This document shows, in pieces, positions 1-14,629 of a DNA stretch of 64,000 nucleotides. Position 1 is the first letter of the stretch. Each line of letters opens with the position of its first letter. The notes below the pieces were generated by a model. The model had not been told where the DNA came from. It saw only the letters and a program-made list of their open reading frames with translations, and searched no databases. Both the position numbers and the translations under genes were made by a program. Source of the stretch: Patagioenas fasciata (lineage: Eukaryota; Chordata; Aves; Columbiformes; Columbidae); the NCBI RefSeq assembly GCF_037038585.1, contig NC_092520.1:147435104-147499103 (forward strand), given 5' to 3'.

Positions 1-483
1 AGAAGAGATTACGTTTTAAAAAAGGACCACTCTAGCATAAGTTTGGTTTCAGGTGTAAAGAAACAAAGAACAGCCTTGCAAGATTAAAAAGGTACACTGA
101 TATTACAAAATATTCTGACAAACAGATCTGAAATGCAACTATGAAGCATTTCTGAGTAGTGCTTGTAATCCAGACAGAGTGGCATGAAGTTAATGAATGG
201 CACTGAAAAAAGGAGGACTTAAAACTAATAAAGCAGGAGCAGAACACACCTTTTATCTTGGTCAGAAAAAAAGCAAAAAAGGAAGAAAAACATGAGTGAA
301 TTGGTTGCCAGCCATCTCCATGGATAGTGCTTTGTTTAAACGGTCTGCTCTAACAGCGCTCTGTAATGCATAATTTCTGTACAAAACCAAGTTGAAACAA
401 AGGAAATTTTTTTTTTTAAAGAAGTTAAAAATTATTTCCCTGAGATGTAGCACTCGAACAGATACGCAGAGAGTCTGTATTCC

Positions 484-632
484 ACAGCCTTGGAGATATT
501 AAACACTTGAGTGGACAAGGTCCTGAGTGAGCTGATCCAGCTTGGGAGTTCGGTGCTGCTCTTATCTCAGCTTGGACTAGAAACCTAAAGAGGCCTCTTC
601 CCACCTGAATCTTTTTCTGATTCTATGACATT
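484..632 (+). mobile_element. CR1 LINE 3' end fragment
   Basis: Runs from cagccttggagatattaaac to ttctgattctatgaca, matching the 3' UTR of avian CR1 in forward orientation including its terminal ATTCTATGA-like repeat. Diverged and 5'-truncated. Confidence 0.75.
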
Positions 633-3600
633 GGGCATAGTAATTAATGTATATCACTGCATTTATTTACAGTTTCCAGTAAACTAATAAAGTAATTTTC
701 CCTTATTAGATAGAAGAAGAGAATAGATAATAAACTTTGTTCTAACCTAGTTTTAAACTTACTCCAGTCTCTTGAGTTCACAGGTTTCACTCAATTCTGT
801 CTCCTGGAAGAAGAGAGATAAAGTTTTACTTTAAAGAAATGAAGAATGGAAAATGCAAAGCACGGGGGAAATGCAGTGAAACCGTCAACAGACAAAATAT
901 GTAGACAACCTCATCATCAGTCAAGGGCTCTTTTGCTGTGGAACATCAATGACATAGTATGTGACTGAGGAGGTTAGAATTGCTTCAGTACAATTGCATG
1001 TGTTGCTTTTTAGCTCTTAGACTTACTTTTAGTGGGATCTCCTTGAAACTAAAAATTGATTCAAGAAGCATTTGCTCTATAAGTTTTAAGAGTAATTTTT
1101 CAATTTGAAAATCTAAGCAGTGAATGAAGAAGCCGGTGACCGAACCAAGCATTGCCCTTGTCCCCAGTACTTCTCAATGCAAGGAAAGTATAAAGGTCTT
1201 CCAAGCTACCGTAAGAGTAATAAATTATTCTGGACTCCTTTAGAACAACATGGAGACTAAACTTCATAAAGAGCAAGGCCAGATGAGTAACAATGACTTC
1301 ATTTTTTCACCTAAAGTTATGTTAGCTCATCTTTGTTCAGAAGCTGGGGTATATTGAGAGATTTCTCTGATGGGGGCACCTGACGCATATAGACAAGGAC
1401 TCATTAGATTTGACAGAAATCTGGTTAAGTCTTTAACTCTGCCTCTGATTCAGTTTTTTCATCACAAATGTTTTTTCAGGTAGATTTGCATGTGCAATAT
1501 TTCTTTGTGTATTGCAGACACAATAGTTCTTCATGTTGCCTTCCTATCCTGTCATGCTGCTGGCAAGGAGGAACTTGACACTTTGTGCCCTGGATGCACA
1601 GGTTCATCAGCTGCTGGGTCACTGATCCTGCACCCAGGCCCTACTGATCTTTGGCCATCTTCACAGCTGGCACAAGCTGGTGTCATGCCAGGGCTGTTTG
1701 GGAAATGCATTCTCTTCCAAAGAAGACAAGCAGACTGTTTTTACTGTCTTTATTGAAGTTTTGGAGTCGCATCAATCTGCTTAGTTTTCCAGAAACAAAG
1801 ATTTGCTGGCTAACATTAATTTAAACTTAGAAATGCAACATAACAGGTTTTTTAATTAAAAAATATTCTTATATTATCCTCTCCATAACCCTAATGGACC
1901 TTCTTACATGCCAGAGGCTGGCTAGCCCACCTGCCTAACCTGAACATGAATATACCTCTTTGACCCTGATGTCACTTCAAGACTTCTTTCTCCATGGTTC
2001 ATTCACCCCTCAGTCTCCACTGCTGGGAAAAGACTGGAAATGAACTCAAGTTAACACCTTCATGACAGCTGATAACAAGCTCAACATAGTCTGGCGTTGT
2101 GCAGAACACAAACATACATACGAAACTTCACACAGAAGAAATTTCACAGTCACCCAACTGGCTTTTAGACCTGCATGTTGATTGTTGTAGTGGTGTAGAA
2201 AATAAATCCTATTCGATACTATCCTTGTCTTCTGAAATCTGCAAGTTTCTCTTTAAAGTCTACAACATGATGCCTACAGATTTGATCAAGATCTACAGAG
2301 TGTAGCACCCATGCCTACCCCATAAATGTCCCCTTCCCTTTCCCACATTTTCTATTCCTCTAGTTGTTGTCTTTGCAAAATGTTGTGTTCTGGTGAGCTG
2401 GCATGGAAGGGCTGCATCTTATCTGTCTAGATTCTGAAATCTGCCCTGTGCTACAGTTGGTCCATCACTGGCACACCCAGTTCTGCTGATCTGCCTACCC
2501 AGGTAGTGTGTCTTATCTAAAAAGTGTATTCTTTCTTCTGGTGTGCATGCTCCTAGGTCCTTAGGAACACTGAGGATCCAGATATACAGCCTAAACAAGA
2601 AAATCAGTTAATGCATCCAACTTCTATTGTATTACACTCCAAGGTGACGGAAAGTAGTCTGACTGTTTTGTTTTGGGAAAACTCTTGTTTATGTAAAGTT
2701 TCCTATTTCCCAGCATTGCTGTTATTCTAGCACTGGGATCTAGTGCTTTTGCATAGTGTTAGCTACAAGGTTCTATTAAAGTGCAGAAGTACTTAACTTA
2801 TTTTCATTAAGGGACTGTGGATCAAACATGGCAAGATCATGAGGTTAGAGTCAAATAAGTTGCTTGTGCTACTCACTGTTCCCATCAGCTCAGCCTGACA
2901 TCTGAACGCCTGGCTGCATCAAAGCTTTGTCAAGAGTCAACGCAGGGTAAGGATTTGCCATGTGTCCACTACTTTGCAATAACTGCTTGTGTTTTGACCA
3001 TGTGGTAAACATAAGTGAGCTTGTCCCTCACTGGATAACTGAGGTAGTAAAAGTCCTATTGAAAAATATGATGATCTCATTGAATGACACCTATGCTGCT
3101 TATCATAACTACCTTCCTTATGTTTTAGCAGCAGACCTATTGCATCCTCAGTAAACTGGAAGATTTGTGTTAGTGTGGTGAGCCCTGGGCCCAGGTCACA
3201 AACAGAGTAACCCCAGGAAAAGAAACTGGCTTTGACTACCTGGAATGACTCAGGATGGATAAGTTCTCATGACAAATATTAAAAAAAAAGAGATGCTCTT
3301 CTCCAGACAGCCCTGAAACAAATATAATTACAAACAACTCTGTTGGTTTATACATTATCGCTAATGATTTCTCATTTGACGTAAATTCATTTGGTTGCAT
3401 TGTCCTTGGAGGAGCTATTCTAGTGCTGTGAGCTCTGGTCCATGAAATCAAAAACACACAACAAAATTGTGAATTGTAAACAGTTAATTTGGGGGACAGA
3501 ATTTTGGTCCACACCCTGTAATAAAAAATAAGCAACAATAATAAGCATGCATGCAATCCAGGATTGAATAATATGCTCACATCTGATGATCCAAGGACAC

Positions 3601-4570
3601 AGCTTGTTCAGCCCATCTGGACTCATTGGTCCCTTGGATTTTGGCCAAACACTTTTCAGCAGACTATGGCTTCCAAAACAAACATGCTTTTGGGTTGAGC
3701 TGGATGCAGAGTTCGGCTGGAGAGAAAAAAGGAACCTCCGCTTGTGGCTGCATACTTGGTTGTTTGGTTTTAGGATTTTTTTCCAGTGACAGCTATTTCA
3801 TCAGCCAGGATTGGTCACTGCAGTTAACTGCAATTCCAGTTCGCATTATATATGTTACACCTAGAGATTCCCACACTGTTTGTGTTAGCCTCAGTCTCCC
3901 CCTCAGTTACCAACAGCTGGAAGACATTCTTACTTCCTACTTCACTCTTGTGTTCTGACAAGGAAACAAAATGTCCTCTTGGCTTCTGCTGAGTCATTCG
4001 TGATTCCAGGCTTGAGGCACAAGAGCTTGCAGTTGGGTGATTTTTCCAAGGCAAAAAGTCACCTGTAGTTGAATACCTGGGACTAATTCTGCCCTCCATT
4101 GCTTAAACCTATGCAGAGGGAAGCTTCAGTAAATGCCAGAAGTAAAACTAAAAAATAGAGAATGCAAAAGAGATTTGGGGCTCTTTATTTCCTTTTATAA
4201 GCATATCTTGAGTTACATGGCCAATACTGACCAGCACTCTGAAGTCCCTGAGACGCTTTTAGGTCATGGTCTGCAAATGTCTGTCAAAGATGCTGAATAT
4301 CCTCTCCTTTCCTTAGCAACAGTGGGAATGGAATTGATCATTGCTTAGCTCTGTAGGGACCGAATTGTTTCACAACACTTTAATTTGTTTACAAATCACT
4401 TTATGAAATCCAGACAACAATCTCACCCCATTGTCATGCTCTTACACAAAACTGTCTTCAATGAATGTCTGGCAGTTCCCTGGAGAGGCTGGAGGGGGAA
4501 TCCCTGGTTTATGGACTCTCTGCCTTTGCCACTCCTTACCCTCTGAGACTTCTTAACCATTTCAAAAACA
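633..4570. other. Intergenic, nothing recognised
   Basis: Short open frames (up to 114 codons) have no recognisable domain and no codon pattern. No exon of FGF23, the expected next gene in this direction, was found. A patch at 3,890-3,925 (gcctcagtctccccctcag) might be the end of a MIR-like SINE. Confidence 0.6.
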
Positions 4571-4868
4571 ATGGCATATTGGGTTGCATTAGCAAAAGCA
4601 TGGCTAACAGGTCAAAGGAAGTGTTTATTTCCCTTTTGTGAGGCCACATCTGACACTGCGTCTAGTTTTGAGCTCCACATTGCAAGAGAGATGTTAACAA
4701 GCCAAAATAAGGCCACTTAGATGTGTGCAGATGGCAGCACATGATATACAAGGAAATTTCTTTGTAGTGGGGTTTGTTCAGACTGGAGAAGATGAGAGGG
4801 CAAATGTAGCTGCAGTTTTACTACATGAAAGGCATCATACAGAAGATGGAAATGATATTATTAGGATG
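4571..4868 (+). mobile_element. Old CR1 LINE fragment (ORF2 3' part)
   Basis: Resembles the CR1 segment that encodes the region after the RT core: attagcaaaagcatggctaa, gaggccacatctga, tttgagctccacattgcaag, ttcagactggagaaga. No open frame remains. The 3' end is lost around 4,870. Confidence 0.7.
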
Positions 4869-5008
4869 TGAAAAATACATTGCTGATGTATTTTTCCACT
4901 CTCTGCTTATCAGAGGTGTCCCAATTCAGTACAAATGGCTGACTTAGTTTTCTACACTGTTGGTTTTGCAGCATTTCCTGCATACAAGACAGTGCAGGGA
5001 CAGAGTGC

Positions 5009-5092
5009 GTTGTCCATGGTCACACAGGAAGCCTGTGGCAGAGCTGAGAACTGAGCCTGTGACTCCCAAATGTTAGTCCAGCACCCTGTAAA
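5009..5092 (-). mobile_element. MIR-like SINE fragment
   Basis: The plus strand reads tccatggtcacacaggaagc...gtggcagagctgagaactgag, which is the reverse complement of the MIR core (loss of the ends). Ancient amniote-wide SINE type. Confidence 0.5.
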
Positions 5093-5341
5093 CTGTTCTG
5101 TGTCTACAATTATAGAACCCCAGTATGATATGCCAGTTTCCAGAAAAACACCTTGCTCATCTCCAGAGTTATGGTGATATGTCTCATTCCAGGAGGTACA
5201 GGTAAGGCTAGGTAGGGCTACCAGGGCCATTTAAGGCCAAGCTAAGGATTTGGTGCTCTGGGGATGCCAGAGCCCTGTATAAGGCTGGTACCTTGCAAGG
5301 TCTTGTAGGTCCAAGGTCTTGTGTGGCCAGAGAACCAGATC

Positions 5342-5613
5342 TCATAGAATCATAGAGTCATAAAATAATTTTGCTTGGAAGATAAAGATCATTGAGTCCA
5401 ACCATTAACCTAACTCTACCACTAAACCATGTCCCTAAGATCCTCATCTATGTGTCTTTTAAACACCTCCAGGGATGGTGACTCCATCACTTCCCTGAGC
5501 AGCTGTTCGAATGCCTGACAACCCTTTCCATGAAGAATTTTTTCCTAATATCAAATCTAAACCTTCCCTGGCACGACTTGAGGCCATTTCCTCTTGCCCT
5601 ATCACTTGCTATC
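5342..5613 (-). mobile_element. CR1 LINE 3' end, reverse orientation
   Basis: Starts with tcatagaatcatagagtcat, the reverse complement of the CR1 3' terminus. It continues through ggagtcaccatccctgg-like and cttgaggccatttcctcttg segments typical of the CR1 3' UTR and last codons. About 270 bp, moderately diverged. Confidence 0.9.
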
Positions 5614-8600
5614 ATGAATGCCTTCATTCACGTTTTTGTCAGCCATTGATTTTATTTTGCCTGTCTTCCCTTTTTTCCCCTTTCCTTTTCTTCCCTCTGC
5701 ATTCTCTAGTCCCATCTCCCTAGATGTTTGGTGTGGGATTTTGTTTGTTTGGTTGTTTTTTTCTGGGATGTTTCTTTCTCTGTTTTTCCAAAAAGAAGCT
5801 CTGGTTGAGCCTATCCTGCTTCTTTACCACTGACTCTGCCTGCGCTATCACAGTCTGATGTCCTCATGTGGCTCTGTCCCCGTGCACGCTGGTTTAGACA
5901 AAGCTGGGCTCTTGGGGCAACCTTGCTGAGGGTTATAGGCCTGGCCTTCTGCAAGGCTGGGTTTAGCTGATGTATAGACTTTACCAAGCTCTCACCTTTG
6001 CTTTGGTTTGTCATTGTGGTTCCTAAAAGACCGGCTTTCCAGAGCTGCTGGGATACTGTGACCATGTTGTGGTCTCCTGCATGCAACACCACATTTCAGT
6101 AACGAGAAAAGGACCAGGAGGCAATTAGGCTCCCATGTGATTTCACCATTGAAACCCAATCCTATTTCTCTCCCCTAGGATCAGCACTGGGATTCTGCTC
6201 AAAAACTCACAGATACTGAGCTGAGGACTTGGATTAAATACACTGAGCAAGCCTAAACCTGATTCCTGTCTTCTAATAGTAGGATAAACATCATCTGAGA
6301 GAGCACAGACTGGGTGTTTGGTCTCAGACTGATACTTCCCAGGAGGTTCACTTTTAAAAGAAAGAAAAATGTATTCACACTAACATGTGTTATGTATCTG
6401 TTCTTTAAACCAGAGAGGAAATGAAGACCTATTAAATAAAACTTGATGTTTTCTACCATGAACTTTCTTGATCTAAAAGACATGGCTGAAAACTTCTGAA
6501 AAGCAAATTATTTTCAGTTACCACTTTTCTGGTGTACCTGTCTACATATTGTAAGGAAAGTAAACAACTTATGTGAAAGGTTTTGATTTGTTTTTTGTTG
6601 TTGGCTTGTTTTGGTTTTGATGGTGGTGTTTGTTGTTGTTGTTTTACTGAATTAAAAGCTTATTTTTTCCTTTGAGGAAAGATCTGGCTACATTTTTTTT
6701 CATGACACTCTGATACAGTAGCTGCCACCCTTCTAGAAAAACTGCTAGCTCAGTATTTGATGCGGAAATAACAGCAGCGTTTATATGATACTTAAGGTTT
6801 TGCTGGTGAGATAAATATCTATTCTTAACAATACGCTGTTTCTTAACAATATGCTTGTTTCTAAGTGTGTGACTGACCTATGTTTTTTTCCTTCTGTTTT
6901 TGTTTTTTTTTTTTGGGTTTTATTTGTTGTTGGCAGTGGTGGGGTTTTTTTTGTTTTTTTTTTTTTTGTTTTTTGGTTTTTTTTTTGGTTTGGTTTGGTT
7001 TGGTTGTTGTTGTCTTCCTCCAAAATTATTGTTTCTGCAGGTGGCACACTGCCCCCTGGCAGCCAGAGCACCAGCATCTTCCCCAGGGCTCCTGCAAAGA
7101 TTATTTCTGGTAGTCGATGAACTGGAGAGTATATCATTTGTTATCACTTATGATCCCACAGCACTACTTGTAATAATGCATTCAGTGAGATAATGGGAAG
7201 AAAAAGGAATTTCTTAACATGCTTTAAAATTGCTGTCTTCAGTATGATTTAGAAAAGGCTGCTGCTTTCTGCTTTCCTGCTCAAGGTGCTCTGTGCTGCT
7301 AAACAGTATTTCCAGTCGGAGGTGTTGTGTGGAGCAGCAGGGGGATCCAATAAGCCTTGTCATTTTATATTCTTTAAGGCTTTCTATTCAGCATTGCTTT
7401 TGGTGAGCAGGCTTTATGTTTGCAAAAACCTTGCCACATCTTCAGGTTGGAAAATTTGGAGTGAAAACAAAGTAGTTTTCACAATGAATTTACCTGCCTA
7501 GTGTTATGAAATGTTCCTCATCAAGAAGATACCTGAATCCCAAATACTGTGTTCTGTGGCTCCCCACTTAAAATTGTGACTTTCCTGCAAAAGGGTGCAA
7601 CAGATACTAATACACGGTAGGACCTGAAGCCGGAATCTATTTGCAGCCGTGAGGTGGTGGCCTCCTCTTACCTTTGTGCCCAGGCCTGTGGTTCAGAAAC
7701 GATGCTTGGTTGCTGGTATCTAGCTGCTAAATAACAGAATGGCCACGAGAGGGCAATAATAATAACAGCAAACAAAAAAGTGCAGTAGTCAGCCTCAGGA
7801 GGTCAGACTCTTTCTACCTGTCCCTAGCAGGCAATAGGTGGCATCGAGGTTTCGGAATAGCACTGCTGCTGCTCTTTTCCCAGAAAGTGGTCTGGGGGTG
7901 TTCTTCCACATGATTCTTGTACCTGTGTGCTACCCCAAATCTTGTGTACCCACAACTGAGGTAGCCCTGCATCCCTGAGCTGTCAGAATGCCTGTTTGTT
8001 TCTGGTTTCTTTGGTCTTTTCTTGCCTTAAGGGACTGAGTCCTTCAGATGACTTGTGCAGTTATTTTTGTTGGTGGGGGTGAGTTCCAGGTGGAAAGCAA
8101 TTTTCTGCTTGCTGCACAGGCCAGATGTGGCTTGTGTCAAGGCCTGATAGGAAGATACTTTCAGCTCTTAGACTGCCTTCCAGCAAAGCATGAACTGTGA
8201 TGGTGACCCCTTTGAGAGCTTTGTCTGTGAATGACGCTTTTTGAGTTGCTATCCAGAGCTTAATGAACCACGAAGCTCTCACAGGGGCTGTGGATAGAAG
8301 AGTTTCTTCCTTACGAAACCTCCCCTGTCTTTGAAGTTGGTTCTGCACCAAGCCAGAGGTTGAACTGAAGCCCTCCAGCCATCCCTTCTAGTATAAATAT
8401 CTCTGATTCCATGGCCAGGTTGTACCCAGGGGAATACTCATTTAGCCCTTAGCTTTTTCTGAGTAGAAAGTGTTTACTGCCTATCATGTTTACATTTATT
8501 TATTTATTTGAGTCTTGCTGCCATTGCTAATCAGTTTTTGCTGGCTTCAGGAAGGTGCAGTGCTGCCTGCTTTCACCTGTGCTGCTCACACTGTGACCTC

Positions 8601-11600
8601 CAGCCAGCTCAGGGCTGGCTTGTCAATCAGGAGCTATGCACAACCCAGGCTCATCCAGCTAATGAAAACAGCACCTGCTGCCTCATGTAGATGGTGGGTC
8701 ATCAGAGAAGCCAGAGCCTGGATAAGTGGACAGATTATGGGTCTCAGCCAATGGCTTCAGGCCAGGAGACACAGAGAGCAGCATGACTTGGGGGAGAGGG
8801 GAGAGAAGGGACATGCTGGGATACTCCTGTGCTCTGCTTTGGGTGCAGGGAGGCACTTTTCAGAGAAGCAGTTATATTTTCAGGGGCAGGTCAGAGAAAA
8901 AGATGTGGAAAAAAGAAGAGAAATGGGATTATTGCAGGGAGCTAGAAGAGGCTCACTTTTAAGTTGTTTGATTTTTCATTTCAATTGCATGTTAAAGCTT
9001 TTCCTTCCCTCACAAGCATTGCACAGCTTTACAATCTTGGGAACAGAGCCTGGGATCAGCAGCAGAGAGCTACTGAGGCACGAAACCAAGCCGAAGTGGT
9101 GAGGTGAAGCATAAGGTTACTGTGTTGCAGCCATACCTGTAGGAATAGGTACAACATTAAATTTCAAATGACCTGGAAGGAAGCAGAAAATGACGTAAAC
9201 TGAGCTAAGTTCAGCCAAAACTTTTCCTGCTCTTCATAGAAGTGTGGGCCTTAACCAGTATCTCTTGTCCCCCAAATTCCCTGAAGAATTTTCATCCCCT
9301 GAGCTGGGAGCACGCAGTGGGAAGGTAGAATGGCAACCGTCCATGCCTCTCAGGGCACCTGGACGCTCACCTGTTGTGTCTGGCAAGCTTCACCTCTCAA
9401 AGGGCAAACCGCAATGCAGGGAGTAGAATCTAGCCCATCTGAGGGGGTGTCCTGTCAGCTGGCCACATGTAGCCTTTCCTAGCCTCTGGAGATGACTTCT
9501 TACCAGGGCATTTAAGTTTCTGTTTTGCTGGGGCTAGGTTCGTTCGCATCAGCTGCTGGTTTGTCCTGTTGTTTGCAGTCACTGCGCATGGGCTGTCTAT
9601 CTTCTCCTGTCCCCACTTTCACCTACAGTGCCTGTCCTTCAGAGCTGTAAACAAGGCACTTCTATAGCAGGCAGAAGCATTGCTTAACCCACCAGTGAAA
9701 CATCACCCTCTCTCAGGCAGAACGTGGCACACACACAATAACAGTATGCGGGAATTTATGACTCCTGGTAAGCAAAGGGAGCTGCTACAGGGAAGCGCAG
9801 GCCATTGAAACACAAATGCGGAGACTCATGTTTAGGCAGCGTGGTGCTGCTGATGTTCTTGTGCTCCTGAGAAGGGCAACCAGCAATCAGATCCTTGAAG
9901 AACTGTCCACTCTGCAGTGTCATGCTGGTATGGATTAAATAGCATGCTTGGATGAAAAAGCAGGGGGCAGACTCTCAGCTATTAATTTCTAATACTTCAG
10001 TTTGGGTCTGCAGGCTGAGAAAGTTCTGCAATCACGACAGGAGAGCTTGGGGGTGGAGGGGTGGACACAAGTCTTACCAAATCACTGAAATGTAGCAGGG
10101 TTTTCCAAAGTACTCAACTTTGAGGCATAGTGAGGCAAAAAACCTTCAGAGATGTTCCAGGAAGCTGCCCTCCCAAGTTAGTCCCAAGAAAGAAGAAAAA
10201 GCCATTTAAAAACAAACAAACAGGCAAAAAAAAAGCCTTTCTTATTTAATAAGGCAAGGCTTATGCATGTGCAGTTACACACTGACAAGTAGTATTATAA
10301 CAGGAGAGAAGAACAAGAAGCTTCCCAGGCAAAAAGTTTTGGAATTTAGACAGGTGACTATGACAACTTATTTTTAATCAGATTGCAGTTTTATTTCCCT
10401 TCACTTCTACGAAACTCCCAGATTGTCTACAACAAGAATGATTCTTTTATGACTTCCCAGTCAAGAAGCCTGAAGAACACAAAAGTCTACCACAATTTTA
10501 AGTGTACCAATACATCCTCTTTTTTTAGACATGAATAAAAACTTCATGTGTTTGTGGGGGGACGTGTGTTAATACAGTGACTCTGAAGCAAGGAATAAAA
10601 CAAATGTTAAGAGGGATTTGGAGTCAAAACACTACCAAAATATATAAAAGTTTATTTTATTAATACATTAAACTATTGTGCGCAGCACGTACATATAAAA
10701 ATAGAAGCAATTTCACAAATTATTGGACAGTTTTGTGTTTCTTGAAAAATTACAGTCTCAATTGTGAGTCCATATTGAGTCAGAATATGAGGTATATTTT
10801 AGTGAAAAAAAAAAAGTGAGAACTTTGGCACCATTTTATTGTGCAAAATAAAATCTTGGAATTGAAATAGTTCGTGAGGTATACAAACATTACTCCACTT
10901 TTCCACTGTGTGTGTCTGCATCTCTGCATGTTGAGGAAAATTAGATTATTTAAGAACATGATTCAGTTCCAGTCAAGATTGTTTTCTAATGGAGGTGGAT
11001 TAGGTCTTAATTTACTATGGGATTTGCCTATGGAAGAAAAAACCTTGAAAACAGATATCCGCTCCACAGGAGAATCCCATGTGCAAAATATGGGCAAGAC
11101 AGGTTGCAGTGGGGCATTCACAGCAATGCTTTCAAAGCTTGTAGCCCATTTCATGGCCCTGTGTTAATGCACACTGAGGTGAGATATGCTTTGAAAGGGA
11201 TCACTGCAAGAAATATCAATAATAGGTTCCTAATTTGGCCCTGATTTGGGAAACTCCTTTACTTTCATGAGGTTTTTATGTGGTCACATATCAGTGGAAC
11301 TATTGTTTCAAAGAAAGTTTTGCTTTAGAGTTTGCCAAACCATGCCCATATTCCCCCCATAGCCTGTGTATCGTATACATTCAGTTTATAAATGGTTTCA
11401 ATTTTTTTTTCCTCTGTGCCAGCTCAACAAATTTATCCTGAGGTGTGTAAAATGGGTGGTCTTCCTAAATCCTCTTGCTCCCATGCAGGTAATGATGTCC
11501 TGAGGAGGAGGAGGTGGAATTTAGCTAACCAAGCATGAGAAAGAACAGGATCAGGCCATTTTCCAGGCAAATTGTGTAACTTCTTGAACACTACCAGAGT

Positions 11601-14600
11601 GCATTTTGCTACCGTGAGCTACCCCTAGACTACTTGCACATCCACAGCAGTGTGTCAATCCGTGCCTTGACTCCTTTCTTGAATGGAGCCATGCATTCTC
11701 TTAAGAAGTACCTCTGTCAAAGTATTGTATCCAACTAGTCTAAAACTCCACAACACTTCATTACTGCACTGCTTATGCTGGAGGGGTTTTCTGATGCAGT
11801 TATCACTCCTGACAATGGCATCTTTCATTGTCACTTCTGACAGTGATGTCATTCACTCTCATATTAGTCAGGATTCCTGGAACTGGGAGACCTTTTTTTT
11901 AATTTCAGTGTTGACTTCAACATTGATCTGGCTGGCATTGATAAGTAATAAGGAAAAAGCAGTCATATAAAAAATAACTCAGCAGAGTGATGGGTAGGGC
12001 TTCCCAAATGCCCACCAAAACTGCACCTGCAAGGGTCTGCAATTCTTAAGGAGAAGTTCAGCCCAGCAGGCTGCATCCAAACAGGCTTCTTGTGACCTGG
12101 TCTACAGCTTGTTCTCACTGTTGACCAGTATGTGCAAAATGAATTCAGTGAGTCTGATTCTCACCTTTTATGCCAGATATCCCATTACTTACCAGTACTG
12201 GCAACAATAAATTACTCTATACTGCACTGGTTTAAGAGGGAACTGACTTCATCCTATCCTAAGGACACTGGTTTAAGCTGTAATCAGAAAGAAACTTACA
12301 TGTCAGCATTCGAACTATTATTTCTTCTAAATGCATGTACTCTTCCAACCTTCTTAAAACTTAATTTCAAAGACAATTAGGAAGATAACACAAAGATACA
12401 GGTTGCCAGTTAATGTATTTCAGCACAGCTGTAGTCCTTCTATCTGTACCTCTAGTGATTCTAGGTTGATGTAACTGTCTGATATCCATCAAACTTTTCT
12501 CTGACCCACTCTCTCCACTCAAAAATCCTGCTTTTTCTCTTAAAATGCACATTTTTCCAAAGCAAACTGCTGCACACATTGTGGATGAGCAAAGTGTACC
12601 AACTTGACTTCTTTCTACATACTGCAAGACCAGAAAATGAAGAGTAGCTCCTTTCCTTTGCCATATCCAAATTGTCCCTTTCACATACTGTAAGCAATAT
12701 TCCATTCTTTTTTTCTCTTCATTTACACTGTGATCATCACTGATATTTGAGCAAAATAAATGCAAGTGTAAATCACACAAAAGGAGCTGGAAAACTGTAT
12801 CTTGTTCACAAAACTATTGTCTTGACAATTTTTCAGAAAGCATGACTGTAGATACATCCCTGTAGGTGTGCTCTTTGGGCCAAATCTTCTGCAGTTATAA
12901 ATGATAGACTTACTAGGCTGGTTTGCTCCAACTGAGGATCTGGCCTTGACAGTGTTTTTCATGCATGTCAGAAGGCTCAAATTCATCACGAATAGATGCC
13001 CCCTGCAAATAGAATGGCATGTCAAGGCTGGACATAGCCACATTTTGGCTGGACATGGGAGATTATCTTGCACTCAGATGTTCACTTCTGCAGCAGCATG
13101 GTCCATCTATGCTGAAAATGCTCAAGCTCTGACATTGCCTTGAATCTAGTTTCAAATTTAGGAGCACGACATCAATTCAGGAATCCCAAGGCTTCTGGTA
13201 ACTGCCATTTATAGTTACTATTCACATAGGGACTCTTAAAATACTCTTTCAAAGGCACAGAGAATGTAGCTTCACTGGTGATCTGGAAAAAAGGTTGTCA
13301 AAATAGTAAGGCGAGGTTACACGCCATTTGTATGGCTTCTAGGAGAGCTTTGGAGAGTATTTCATACAGCTTGCTCTGTTGTCTTTGAAACTGATGCTTT
13401 GCAAGCGATAGAAACTGGAATTATGGCACAAATTCCTCTGCCTCAAGCCAAGAAGCCGTGCTTGTGTAACTTTCTTCTTCTGTCCTTCATACCTCAGCGA
13501 AGTATGATAGAGAAGAACCAAATATACTTAAAGCAGTAAATAGAAGAAAATTCAAAATGGAGAATTTTTCTAAAATAACCCTTCACTGGAATATTTCATG
13601 AATTTCATTCATTTTATAAAATGCATCCTGTAGACCTGTTCTAGTTATTAGAGATTAACAAGGTTCAGCCTAAATGGAATACAGTTCCTTTAAATATTTA
13701 TGTTCTTTTACATGTGTATGCATATAAAGACACCTGGACATCTAGAGACTGGGATGATTAATTCATTAAAAATATGCAATTACATGGATACACACTCACA
13801 CACCCCGTGTCTACATATATACACATGTATTCATATTAAAGATGTACACATCTATATTTGAGGTAGGTCTAAACTAAGCTCACAAAACACCAAGGAGGCG
13901 GCATTCAAAATCCTCAGCTCCAAATATATTTTACATTTGGGACCCATCTGTGATTTATCCTGTGGCCCTTCCTAAGTGAAATTGATTATAGGTCTTCATT
14001 TTACCAACAAGTCCATGTGAGAAGACCCCGGAGAATCCCTTCAGAGACAGAGGGCCTCTGGGGATAGACAGTTTGCTTGTGTAGAAACAGTTGTGGAATC
14101 AGCACCCTAACGATCAAAATAGGTTGAGGACTTTACAAGACAGGACACAAGGTGCAGAAGAGGGGGTGCAGGCAGATATTCAGGTGTAGTGAACTGCTTG
14201 AAGCTTTGGTGGAGCAAAGTCATCTGATGATTTGGCCCATGGTATGTAAACAGCTCACTAGGAAAGGTTATTGTCTGAGGTAATTAATATTAATTAGTAG
14301 ATAACCTATGATTGATTAGATTATTATCCACAGCCATTCTATATCGTCCAAATAAATTTTTTCCATTGTACTCCAGCTTGCATTTTTCTCTGTTCAGCAC
14401 CAAAGGAGGCACACAGCCATGTAAATTTTGTACAGAGTAGAAGAGCAGCAGCATCGTATTACATATGCTACGTGATGAATCTAGTACAAATATTTTTATC
14501 AAAATATACACATACATATATAGATTTTTTTTTTCCTATGACCAGTATAAATACTTTACCTGGGAGATTATTCCCATGTGCAAAATGAAACAGTTTTTCC

Positions 14601-14629
14601 TGGGATTTAATCTTCTGCTTTGCTCATGT
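5614..14629. other. Intergenic region downstream of FGF6
   Basis: Apart from the T/G tract near 6.9 kb and a TA/CA-rich patch at about 13,710-13,860, no repeat or gene is recognised. The longest frame (8515-9102, plus, 195 codons) looks like chance. The FGF6 3' UTR must occupy the last part, but no clear minus-strand AATAAA stands out near the stop. Confidence 0.6.
6881..7013. repeat. T/G low-complexity tract
   Basis: Long T runs interspersed with G, ending in (GGTTT)n and (GTT)n. A similar shorter T/G patch lies at 6575-6645. Two near-copies of ttcttaacaata precede it at 6822 and 6840. Confidence 0.9.

Noticed and set aside
8515-9102. 195-codon open frame on the plus strand, the longest in the window
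   Set aside because: No recognisable domain, low-complexity or mixed composition, no splice or promoter context, and overlapping frames of similar quality; expected by chance in 64 kb.
13712-13860. TA/CA-rich patch that could suggest a regulatory element
   Set aside because: Simple-sequence composition only, no motif beyond chance.
1-14600. FGF23, expected next to FGF6
   Set aside because: No minus-strand exon with FGF23 motifs (such as HLQIHKNGHVDG or CRFQHQTLENGYD) could be found; it presumably lies outside the window.
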